A stretch of 13,813 nt of DNA from JAZLGI01 sp045616225 (GCA_045616225.1 JAZLGI010000079.1:1-13813), one strand, 5' to 3'; positions 7,139 through 13,704 are shown, counted from the first letter of the stretch. Notes: generated by a model not told the origin, from the sequence alone. Translations and numbers: made by a program.

Positions 7139-7403
7139 AGTATTCTGCCTCTTCTTCAGGTTCTGCTTTTCTTGCAGAGATAATCCTTGTTATACCGTTC
7201 CTGTCAGTTGCCACAACGAACAAAAGCAACATGTCAGCAACACGCCCTATGATATTAATTCGTTCTTCTTCAGGGGTAGAGTGATTGAAATCATATTTTT
7301 CAAGACGTTTATCATCAAGAAATACACGTACAGCGACCTCAAAAGATACTCCATGTTTCTTTTTGTTGATTTCGTTCTTGTGCTCATCCCATTCAAAAGT
7401 CAT
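7116..7403 (-). CDS. brnT: BrnT family toxin (RelE-like ribonuclease)
   Basis: Protein of 95 aa with the family pattern: FEWDEHKNEINKKKHGVSFE at the N-terminus, VFLDD, then LLFVVATDR and RIISARKAEPEEEAEYY. BrnT is a RelE-fold mRNA-cleaving toxin that blocks translation until bound by BrnA. The length fits the family (about 90-100 aa) and the frame is intact, so the module is probably functional. A strong AGGAAA lies 7 bases before the ATG at 7403. The operon has its own promoter and operator at 7424-7452. Confidence 0.92.
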   Translation of the reverse strand: MTFEWDEHKNEINKKKHGVSFEVAVRVFLDDKRLEKYDFNHSTPEEERINIIGRVADMLLLFVVATDRNGITRIISARKAEPEEEAEYYEDYNIR

Positions 7404-7423
7404 ACAAATTTCCTTTCTTAAAT

Positions 7424-7452
7424 AATGTACACAAATTTATGTACATAGTAAA
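7424..7452 (-). promoter_or_regulatory. brnTA promoter with operator palindrome
   Basis: On the minus strand TTTACT (7447-7452) and TACATT (7424-7429) are spaced by exactly 17 bases. A perfect inverted repeat, ATGTACA (7425-7431) and TGTACAT (7440-7446) with an 8-base spacer, fills the promoter spacer and overlaps the -10 box, where bound BrnTA complex would block polymerase. Autoregulation of this kind is established for BrnTA; its use here is inferred. Confidence 0.65.
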
Positions 7453-7482
7453 GCCATTTTTACGAGAACTTTCTCTAAGTAC

Positions 7483-7653
7483 TTATTCTTCTACTTTTAA
7501 TTGGTTGATGTTTTCTTCAACCCTTTTATCATTTTGACGAGAAAACTTGGCAAGGTGTTCATCTGTAAACTCCGGGATATCATCATCAAAGTTTACATCG
7601 TAAGAAGCAATTTCTTTCAATCTTTCATCAGAAATCATTTTTGCGCTACTCAT
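7483..7653 (-). CDS. small acidic protein, resembles the N-terminal part of a BrnA-like antitoxin
   Basis: A 56-aa ORF with an ATG at 7653 and an AGGACGG ribosome site a few bases upstream. Its segment MISDERLKEIASYDVNFDDD, then IPEFTDEHLAKFSRQN, resembles the 'IPELT' N-terminal toxin-binding region seen in many BrnA-type antitoxins. It lacks the DNA-binding ribbon-helix-helix part, so it may be a truncated antitoxin whose toxin has been lost. It ends 31 bases before the brnTA promoter, on the same strand. No function is claimed. Confidence 0.5.
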   Translation of the reverse strand: MSSAKMISDERLKEIASYDVNFDDDIPEFTDEHLAKFSRQNDKRVEENINQLKVEE

Positions 7654-7659
7654 TTATCC

Positions 7660-7757
7660 CGTCCTATTATCTATTCTATGTATGTTTCAAACCATCATTC
7701 AGTTTCGTTGGGCTGCTTGCATAATTCAGTAACTAATATCTCAAGATTTTCCATCAT
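7660..7757 (-). pseudogene. remnant of an AlbA_2/Schlafen-type regulator N-terminus
   Basis: The ATG at 7757, with AGGA just upstream, opens MENLEILVTELCKQPNETE and is stopped by TGA (7695-7697). The same frame then continues WFETYIE to a TAG. The pattern ELCK.P.ETEW.E matches the start of 'putative DNA-binding' AlbA_2/divergent AAA-4 (Schlafen-like) proteins, here cut by an in-frame stop and then truncated. It is short, so the call rests on one motif. Confidence 0.4.
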
Positions 7758-7791
7758 TTCTTCCTAATAATACAATTGATTATAACGCAAA

Positions 7792-7813
7792 ATTTCTGTT
7801 TTGTAACAGAAAT
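7792..7813. promoter_or_regulatory. perfect 9-bp palindrome, possible operator
   Basis: ATTTCTGTT (7792-7800) and AACAGAAAT (7805-7813) flank TTGT, 35 bases upstream of the minus-strand remnant ORF. It could be an operator or a small hairpin. No tract of T follows on either strand. Confidence 0.4.
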
Positions 7814-7952
7814 ATCATAAACCAGCAAACATCCAGCGCTGTAATATCATTTAATCAGAATCATTAAAACAAAAGTTTTGTAAGGACGGGCATCCTTCTG
7901 GGTAATGTTTTATTTTTTAGGTTCACTGCAGAAATTTGTTGGAGGAGATAGT

Positions 7953-8051
7953 ACTGTAAAATGTTACAGTTCTCAGCAGTAAAGTATTTAGGTAAACTGT
8001 ACTGCTCTATTAAAACTGGTTTTTCACATAGTTTTTGTGTGAAACCTTTTT
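7953..8051 (+). ncRNA. candidate structured RNA upstream of cas9
   Basis: The 424 bases from 7758 to 8181 encode no protein that I recognise. Within them lie three successive hairpins on the plus strand. ACTGTAA/TTACAGT (7953-7970) has a 4-base loop; AGCAGTA/TACTGCT spans 7975-8006; GG..TTTCACA/TGTGAAACC spans 8019-8046 and is followed by TTTTT. The series ending in a terminator looks like a small RNA or a 5' leader that can end transcription before cas9. It does not contain an anti-repeat, so it is not the tracrRNA. I do not recognise the family. Confidence 0.4.
8019..8051 (+). terminator. intrinsic terminator upstream of cas9
   Basis: The stem TTTCACA/TGTGAAA, extended by GG/CC across a small bulge, has a loop of about 9 bases and a TTTTT run at 8047-8051. 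It would insulate cas9 from upstream transcription or attenuate a cas9 leader. Confidence 0.5.
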
Positions 8052-8116
8052 ATTGCTTGCTGGGTGTATAGATATTATCATAAATAAAACAAAGATTACG
8101 AAGTTTTCATTAAAGC

Positions 8117-8136
8117 ATGTGGTTAAATAACCACAT
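8117..8136. promoter_or_regulatory. perfect 9-bp inverted repeat 45 bases before cas9
   Basis: ATGTGGTTA (8117-8125) and TAACCACAT (8128-8136) are separated by AA. The site lies between the likely promoter region (AT-rich, about 8053-8090) and the cas9 start. It could bind a regulator or fold in the cas9 leader. There is no T-tract, so it is not a terminator. Confidence 0.45.
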
Positions 8137-8181
8137 ATCATATGAGATAAAAATAACTAATAAATTATCAGGGGAATTTAA

Positions 8182-11100
8182 ATGAAGAGGGAAAAATCAA
8201 ATTGCTATAAGAGGGAGACATTGAAGATCAAAGAAAAGCTGGGGAATAGGGATTATTCTGTTGGGCTTGATCTTGGTGTTGGTTCCATAGGGTTAGCAGC
8301 AGTAGCTTTGGAGAAGAATCGTGAAGGAAAGCAATATGCGACAGAATTGATTTTTGCAACATCAAGGATTTTTTCTTCTTCTCAAGGAGCTTCTGAAAGA
8401 AGAACATACAGAGGGCAGAGAAATAACATTAGACATAAAGCAAATAGATTAAAGGCCTTGTGGAAAGTTCTAGCAGAGAAAGGCTTAATGCTTCCTTTTA
8501 GCAATAAAGAAGTCGAAAATCCGGCAGAGCTAAGATTTTCTGAAGCTATGCTCAAAACAGACCCTTATAAGTTACGACTCAAAGGTTTAAGTGAAAAGCT
8601 TGAACTAGAAGAAATAGGTGTGGCTTTGTACCACATTGCAAATCATAGAGGATCTTCATCGGTAAGGTCTTTCATTGGTGAAGAAAAATCTAAAGATGAA
8701 GAACGTGCTGAAGAGCAGATGGGAGTAACTGCTAACATTGCTAAAAAATACAATTTACACTCATATATTGAAGTTTTGCAAAAGTTTAATGAGTGTAAAA
8801 TTGTTGGATATAGAAATAAGGCAAGTAGGGACAACAATATATTACCAATCCCAACACGTGATATATGTATAAGTGAATTTGATATTCTGTTAGGATGTCA
8901 AAAAAACTTTTATCCAGATATTCTTACTGAAGAATATATAAGGCAAATAAAGAATACGGTATTCTTTGAGAATCCAAAAATTGTTCCGGAATCTGGAAAT
9001 TGTCCATACTTTCCTAATGAAAAAAAGTTGCCAAAGGCTTCTTTCTTAAATGAAGAAAGAAGAATATGGGAAGCACTGAATAATATTAGAATTCATATGG
9101 AGATTGAAGAGAATGGAAGAATTCTTTCAAGAGTTTATGCACTATGTTTAGAAGAAAGAACAACGTTATTTAAAGAACTTAGGCAAGGGAAAACATTAAC
9201 CTCAGTTGCAGTTAAGAAACTTCTTCCGCAATATAAAAATGCAAGTTCAATAGTGCTGCAAGGTTCTGATAAAAAAGATGGGAAAATTGTTGGTTTCAGA
9301 TTTACTGAGCTTGAGAATTTTGAGTATTTTGCAAAGTTGTCAGAAAAGGAACAAGATGAGTACATTTTCTTTTTTGTAAATACTCCAGATGATAAAATAC
9401 TCAAAGATAAATTATCTGAAAAGTTTAAGTTTCCACAAGAAGTAATTGAAGAAGCATTTAAGCATACAAAGATTGTTTCAGATTATGCTCCAATAGGACG
9501 TTCCGCAATGGAATTGTTATTGCCATTAATTCGAGATGAAGGTATGTCCTACATAGAAGCTGAAAAAGAAGCAATTAAATGTGGAATGCTTAAAAGTCGT
9601 GAAAAAAAAGAATATAGTCTGTTACCATATTACGGAGAAGTGATTCCTGAATCTACTCAGGCCTTGGCGGGAAAAGCCTGGCATTCAGCATTTAGCAATC
9701 AAGTTGGGACTAAAGGATTTGTCAAACCAAATACCAATTCTGAAGAAGAAAAATTTGGGCGTATTGCAAACCCTGTAGTTCATCAGACATTAAATGAATT
9801 GCGAAAAATGATGAATGAGTTAATAACTATTTTAGGAAAAAAACCTGTTGAAATTACAGTTGAACTTGGTCGAGGGTTGAAGGTAGGTCAAGACGCAAGA
9901 GATAAAATCAGCAGAGAAAATAGTGCGAACGAAGCAAGGAATCAAATGCTTTTTAAAAAATACTGTCTTACGAACAATTTGGGACCTAAATACATCAAGT
10001 ACTTCAGAATGTTGGAAGAACAAAATTTCAGATGTCCGTATTGTTTAAAGCAAATCAGTGTATCTGAAGTTGTTAATGGCTTAGTTGATGTAGACCACAT
10101 TTTCCCAAAAGAAGATACTGCGGACTCAAGCTTTAACAACTTGGTTCTTGCTCACACTCACTGTAATGAGCAAAGTAAAAAGAAAAAGATCCCTTTTACA
10201 GCATTTGGTGGAGACGAGGCTCTTTGGAAAAAAATTATTCAGTATATAGATGAAACTCCTGGTATGGCGTCAAAAAAGTGGCGTTTTGAGATGTCCCAGA
10301 ATGAATATGATGAATTCTTAAATAGACAAAACTTTTTGAGTAGATTTAAAAGTGATAATGCTTATGTTGCTAGAATGGCGTGTGAGTATTTGCTCGCTCT
10401 ATTCCCTGCAGACAAGAAGTACACATCAGTGAAAACAATAAAGGGGTCCGAAACAGGATTAATCAGACGAGCTTGGAATTTAAATGGAATAACGCAAAAC
10501 TTAGGAGAAAGACTTTTAATTCTAGATAAGGATGAAGAAAGAACAGTAGTCGGAAAAGACCGTTCAGATGCAAGGCATCATGCTCTTGATGCTATTGTTG
10601 GGGCGTATTACACAACTTCAATAAAACAAGAAATAAACTCTCTTTCCAGTAATGGCGTTGAACCTTTGGAAATGATGAACAGAATTCCTATCCCATTGTT
10701 CTATAAATCGGATAATAAGCTTTCTACTAAGGAACAAAGGGCTTTTTTCAGGACTGATATTGAAAATTTTATCAACAATAATACTTTTATCAGCAGAAAA
10801 ATGAATACAAATAAAAACGGTCAGTTATTAGCTGCAACTCAGTATTGTATTTTAACTTCTGATAAAGACAATCTTGTGCTTGTAACAAAAAAGTTAGTAA
10901 AAAATATAACTGCAAAGCAGTTTGAAACTGGAAAAGAGAAAAATTCTGATTCCGTTCAATACTTAATGAAAGGAAGATTTGTTATTCAAAGCTGGGTAAA
11001 TGCAAATGACAGAGCAAAAATTGAATTGCTTCTTGAACACAATCAGAAGGTTCTTAAATCTATTCTTGGAAACAGAACAAAAGCAGAAGAAAGATTTAAA

Positions 11101-11739
11101 TTAGAAAATATCAAAAGAGAACAAAAAGGAAAAAAACCAATTAAATACGATGAGTCAAGGATTGTAAAAATTGCTTCAGAAATGACCGGAGGTTATTATT
11201 ATGCTTTGTCCAATAATTTAAGAAAAAAACTTTTTGTTCAAAAAGAAACAACACTTGTTCAAAAAGGTTCTGCTTTTGATACCGGAGAAAATTTTTGTTT
11301 AGATCTTTTCCATGATGAGAATGGCAAACTGTGCGGAGAAGTAATTAGAAAAGTAAATGCTATAGATTCTAAATACCAGACAGAGTACCAGAAAAAGGGA
11401 TTTTCTCTTTTTGAAAGGTTGTATCCGTATGATGTTTTGGAGGTGGATTCTGTAGATTATGTTGATGGATTGTCTTCTAAAGATTGTGTACGTTCTTTGC
11501 GTGTTCCGAATATTGATTCAAAACGAACTTTGCTGGTTATAAAGACATTTACTGAGGTTGGAAATTCTATTCAAGTTTATTTTGATTCTTTATGTTCTTC
11601 TAAAATAAATCAAAAAAGTTCTATCTATGTGAGTGTTTTAAACCAACTGAATGTTCGCAAGGTAGTTTTATCTGATTTAGGTTTTGTAGTTTACAGGTCA
11701 AAACTTCTAAAGGAGTTGGAGAATGTGGAGAATTCTTGA
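8182..11739 (+). CDS. cas9: CRISPR-associated endonuclease Cas9 (type II, probably II-C)
   Basis: RNA-guided DNA endonuclease of 1185 aa. RuvC-I is YSVGLDLGVGSIG with D30; the arginine-rich bridge helix starts at RRTYRGQRNNIRHKANRLK (about 73-91). A recognition lobe follows to about 550. RuvC-II is ITVELGRG with E561. The HNH domain has CPYC (618-621), DVDHIFP (D638, H639) and HTHCN (N662); the H-to-N distance of 23 equals that of SpCas9 H840/N863. RuvC-III is ARHHALDA (H800, D803), and the WED and PAM-interacting part fills about 860-1185. All catalytic residues are present. AGGGG lies 8 bases before the ATG. It overlaps cas1 by 17 bases. The absence of csn2 and cas4 suggests II-C, although it is longer than most II-C proteins. 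The PAM is not predictable from sequence. Confidence 0.97.
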   Translation: MKREKSNCYKRETLKIKEKLGNRDYSVGLDLGVGSIGLAAVALEKNREGKQYATELIFATSRIFSSSQGASERRTYRGQRNNIRHKANRLKALWKVLAEKGLMLPFSNKEVENPAELRFSEAMLKTDPYKLRLKGLSEKLELEEIGVALYHIANHRGSSSVRSFIGEEKSKDEERAEEQMGVTANIAKKYNLHSYIEVLQKFNECKIVGYRNKASRDNNILPIPTRDICISEFDILLGCQKNFYPDILTEEYIRQIKNTVFFENPKIVPESGNCPYFPNEKKLPKASFLNEERRIWEALNNIRIHMEIEENGRILSRVYALCLEERTTLFKELRQGKTLTSVAVKKLLPQYKNASSIVLQGSDKKDGKIVGFRFTELENFEYFAKLSEKEQDEYIFFFVNTPDDKILKDKLSEKFKFPQEVIEEAFKHTKIVSDYAPIGRSAMELLLPLIRDEGMSYIEAEKEAIKCGMLKSREKKEYSLLPYYGEVIPESTQALAGKAWHSAFSNQVGTKGFVKPNTNSEEEKFGRIANPVVHQTLNELRKMMNELITILGKKPVEITVELGRGLKVGQDARDKISRENSANEARNQMLFKKYCLTNNLGPKYIKYFRMLEEQNFRCPYCLKQISVSEVVNGLVDVDHIFPKEDTADSSFNNLVLAHTHCNEQSKKKKIPFTAFGGDEALWKKIIQYIDETPGMASKKWRFEMSQNEYDEFLNRQNFLSRFKSDNAYVARMACEYLLALFPADKKYTSVKTIKGSETGLIRRAWNLNGITQNLGERLLILDKDEERTVVGKDRSDARHHALDAIVGAYYTTSIKQEINSLSSNGVEPLEMMNRIPIPLFYKSDNKLSTKEQRAFFRTDIENFINNNTFISRKMNTNKNGQLLAATQYCILTSDKDNLVLVTKKLVKNITAKQFETGKEKNSDSVQYLMKGRFVIQSWVNANDRAKIELLLEHNQKVLKSILGNRTKAEERFKLENIKREQKGKKPIKYDESRIVKIASEMTGGYYYALSNNLRKKLFVQKETTLVQKGSAFDTGENFCLDLFHDENGKLCGEVIRKVNAIDSKYQTEYQKKGFSLFERLYPYDVLEVDSVDYVDGLSSKDCVRSLRVPNIDSKRTLLVIKTFTEVGNSIQVYFDSLCSSKINQKSSIYVSVLNQLNVRKVVLSDLGFVVYRSKLLKELENVENS

Positions 11740-12616
11740 AATCTCAGGTGATGGATATTTATTTCATGTCGAGAATCAGAATCTGAAAGTTGAAAAAGAT
11801 GGAAATTTCTTTCCGGTTTCTTTTTCAGATATTCATTCTGTTATTTGCCATGGGTCTAATACTCTTTTCTCTGAAGAGTTCTTTAGAAAATGTCTTGAAT
11901 TTCAGATTCCTGTTACATTTTGTAGTAAAAAGCATATTCCTTATGGAATGTTACTTCCTTACTATCAGCACTGTGAATCTTACCAAAGATTTTCAGGACA
12001 AATAGCAACAACTTTACCAAGACAGAAACGGGCTTGGCAGTTAATTATCAAGGCAAAAATTAAAGAAGAAGCTACAAATCTTGAAATTTTCAAATCAGAA
12101 GAGAGTACGGTTTTAAATAAAATTGTTAAGAATGTCTGTTCTGGAGATTCTTCAAACCAAGAAGCTTATGCAGCCAAAATTTATTTTACTTCGCTATTTG
12201 GATCTGGCTTTATTAGACGAGATGAAGAAAATGGAATAAATGGATTATTGGATTATGGGTATTCAATAATTCGATCTTGTGTTGCACGAGCTGTGGTTGC
12301 CTGTGGGCTAAATCCGTCTCTAGGAGTTTTTCATTCTGCCAACAGAAATGCATTTGCTCTAGTGGATGATTTAATGGAACCGTTGAGGCCTATAGTAGAA
12401 CGTAAAGTTGTATATTTAATCCAAAAGGACAAATTGGAATTAACACCTGATGTTAAGAGGGAATTAATATCGTTATCAACCGAAGAAGTTGTTTTTAAGA
12501 AGCAACATATGGAATTGACAACTGCGACAATAAACTATGTGTTAGAATACTTTGATTTTATTTCTTTTAAAAGTCAACAAATTCATTATCCGGTGTTGGA
12601 AAAACAATGGCAATAG
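11723..12616 (+). CDS. cas1: CRISPR integrase Cas1 (type II)
   Basis: A 297-aa subunit of the Cas1-Cas2 spacer integrase, which joins new protospacers to the array. The metal-binding residues fit type II Cas1: E147 in NQEAYAAKIYF, H204 in GVFHSANRNAFAL, and E219 in VDDLMEPLRP. The H-to-E gap of 15 matches the S. pyogenes enzyme. The ATG lies inside the end of cas9 behind an AAGGAG site (11709-11714), indicating a coupled operon. The sequence is complete, so adaptation may still be active. Confidence 0.96.
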   Translation: MWRILEISGDGYLFHVENQNLKVEKDGNFFPVSFSDIHSVICHGSNTLFSEEFFRKCLEFQIPVTFCSKKHIPYGMLLPYYQHCESYQRFSGQIATTLPRQKRAWQLIIKAKIKEEATNLEIFKSEESTVLNKIVKNVCSGDSSNQEAYAAKIYFTSLFGSGFIRRDEENGINGLLDYGYSIIRSCVARAVVACGLNPSLGVFHSANRNAFALVDDLMEPLRPIVERKVVYLIQKDKLELTPDVKRELISLSTEEVVFKKQHMELTTATINYVLEYFDFISFKSQQIHYPVLEKQWQ

Positions 12617-12936
12617 GAGCATACGAAGCGGTGTGGTTATTTGTTGGATTTGACTTGCCAACACTGACGAAAGAAGATCGCAGAAGAGCAAGCAGTTTTA
12701 GAAAAAGCTTGCTTGATATGGGGTTTTCAATGTTTCAACTTTCCTTCTATTCATATTATTTCAAATCAAAAAATATAGCAGATACAGTGTCACGAAGAAT
12801 TGAAAAATTGGTTCCTAGGAATGGCACGGTATCTATTTTCTACATAACCGATAAACAGTTTTCTTTGATTAAAACATTTTTTGGTGGAAGAGTAATAGAG
12901 AACACTGAACCAGAGCAGGGTTTATTGTTTGAATAA
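12607..12936 (+). CDS. cas2: CRISPR-associated protein Cas2
   Basis: A 109-aa ferredoxin-fold partner of Cas1. LFVGFDLPTLTKEDRRRAS contains the conserved aspartate and the TKxDRR block typical of type II Cas2. GFSMFQLSFYSYY and GTVSIFYITDKQF follow as core beta strands. The start overlaps the cas1 stop by 10 bases. The stop codon (12934-12936) touches the T-tract of the convergently transcribed tracrRNA, so the two transcripts meet tail to tail. Confidence 0.96.
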   Translation: MAIGAYEAVWLFVGFDLPTLTKEDRRRASSFRKSLLDMGFSMFQLSFYSYYFKSKNIADTVSRRIEKLVPRNGTVSIFYITDKQFSLIKTFFGGRVIENTEPEQGLLFE

Positions 12937-12959
12937 AAAATGAGCCTCCTAAGGGAGGC
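12935..12959 (-). terminator. tracrRNA intrinsic terminator
   Basis: On the minus strand GCCTCC, a 4-base loop, GGAGGC (12944-12959), then TCATTTTTTATTC. This is a strong GC stem with a U-tract. The plus strand lacks the T-run, so it serves the tracrRNA and not cas2. Confidence 0.85.
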
Positions 12960-13013
12960 AACTTTCGACAAACGTCTTATTCGAGACGTCAACCGATTTA
13001 AATTGTGATAATT
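12935..13013 (-). ncRNA. tracrRNA
   Basis: On the minus strand an anti-repeat faces the CRISPR repeat: 17 perfect pairs with repeat positions 16-32 (window 12994-13010), a 2-base internal mismatch, then 7 perfect pairs with repeat positions 7-13 (12985-12991). A weaker 5-of-6 pairing (including G-U) continues toward repeat position 1. Downstream come a small GAC/GTC hairpin (12967-12976, a candidate nexus) and a strong terminator hairpin. A TATACT -10 box at 13020-13025 puts the start near 13013, giving about 79 nt. This RNA would pair with crRNA and load Cas9. The anti-repeat identity and position leave little doubt; the exact ends are inferred. Confidence 0.9.
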
Positions 13014-13019
13014 TATCCT

Positions 13020-13025
13020 AGTATA
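13020..13025 (-). promoter_or_regulatory. tracrRNA -10 box
   Basis: TATACT on the minus strand, about 7 bases before the predicted tracrRNA 5' end. No convincing -35 box is seen at 16-18 bases; TTTACA is present but too close. The region is AT-rich. Confidence 0.5.
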
Positions 13026-13054
13026 ACTTAATCATTGTGTAAATATACATAAAG

Positions 13055-13102
13055 AAAAACTGAGAAAAATTAGATTAAAAAATCCGATAATTCTCAGTTT
13101 TT
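13055..13102. terminator. bidirectional terminator-like hairpin between array and tracrRNA
   Basis: AAAAACTGAGAA (13055-13066) is perfectly inverted at TTCTCAGTTTTT (13091-13102), with partial pairing continuing in the 24-base loop. T-runs follow on both strands. On the minus strand it would stop array transcripts before the tracrRNA promoter. Confidence 0.65.
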
Positions 13103-13156
13103 TTAATAGTTTCTTTCAGTTAATTACAATAATATCAAATAATTATTATTGATAAT

Positions 13157-13588
13157 ATTGTATCACAATTTAAATCGTCTGACGTCCCCAACTCTTGGTG
13201 GTAATATATTTCTTGGTAGTCAATTGTATCACAATTTAAATCGTCTGACGTCCCCAACATAGGTGCTACACCTTTTGCTTTTTTCTTTATTGTATCACAA
13301 TTTAAATCGTCTGACGTCCCCAACCTGTCGTTGAGAAGTTCGTCTGAAATCTTGATTGTATCACAATTTAAATCGTCTGACGTCCCCAACAACAGCTATG
13401 TGCTGACTACGATGTAGCCAATTGTATCACAATTTATATCGTCTGACGTCCCCAACCCGAACTTTCTAACGAGGTAATTGAGCCAGATTGTATCACAATT
13501 TAAATCGTCTGACGTCCCCAACCATTGCTTATGAGTTATCAAGCCTTGATGAATTGTATCACAATTTAAATCGTCTGACGTCTTCAAC
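13157..13588 (-). CRISPR. CRISPR array, 7 repeats of 36 bp and 6 spacers of 30 bp
   Basis: Repeats start at 13157, 13223, 13289, 13355, 13421, 13487 and 13553, a constant period of 66 bases. Read on the minus strand the repeat begins GTTGGGGACGTC and ends TGATACAAT, like the Neisseria II-C repeat (GTTG...CTACAAT). The tracrRNA anti-repeat fixes this orientation. Five repeats are identical; the one at 13421 has one A-to-T change in the ATTTAAAT core, and the one at 13553 has two changes near its GTTG end and is the degenerate terminal repeat. All six spacers differ and none matches this window by eye. Each repeat's TGATACAAT is a potential extended -10 promoter. The AT-rich 13103-13156 next to the first repeat may be the acquisition leader. 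Confidence 0.98.
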
Positions 13589-13659
13589 AAGTGTTGGTAG
13601 CAAGTTTTTTTTCTCCGGTAGATTTCTGAGCTCAAAATGAAGACTTAGGAATTACTTTA

Positions 13660-13704
13660 TGAGACCGGGAAGATTCGAACTTCTGACCCTCAGATCCGCA
13701 ATCT
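13660..13704. repeat. 45-bp direct repeat, right copy (tRNA 3' fragment; putative att site)
   Basis: Exact copy of 6676-6720 in the same orientation, 71 bases beyond the last CRISPR repeat. There is no tRNA 5' half next to it (the adjacent bases are AAAGACTTT), so it is a displaced 3' fragment rather than a gene. Together with the left copy it brackets a 6,984-bp unit. Confidence 0.85.

Noticed and set aside
7071..7421. Plus-strand 116-aa frame
   Set aside because: Antisense to brnT and its leader; hydrophobic by chance.
7501..7767. Plus-strand 88-aa frame
   Set aside because: Runs opposite the small minus-strand ORFs, which have ribosome sites and recognisable motifs; this strand has neither.
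7953..8051. Structured region upstream of cas9 as tracrRNA
   Set aside because: It contains no match to the CRISPR repeat, whereas 12985-13010 does.
12937..13156. csn2 or cas4 gene after cas2
   Set aside because: No open frame of suitable length exists; the space holds the tracrRNA, a terminator and AT-rich DNA.
13135..13635. Two minus-strand reading frames with a recurring LGTSDDLNCDTI peptide
   Set aside because: Repeat plus spacer is 66 bases, a multiple of three, so the CRISPR repeat translates periodically. It is not a repeat protein.
13660..13704. Second tRNA gene
   Set aside because: Only the 3' half is present; no D-arm or 5' acceptor strand is adjacent.
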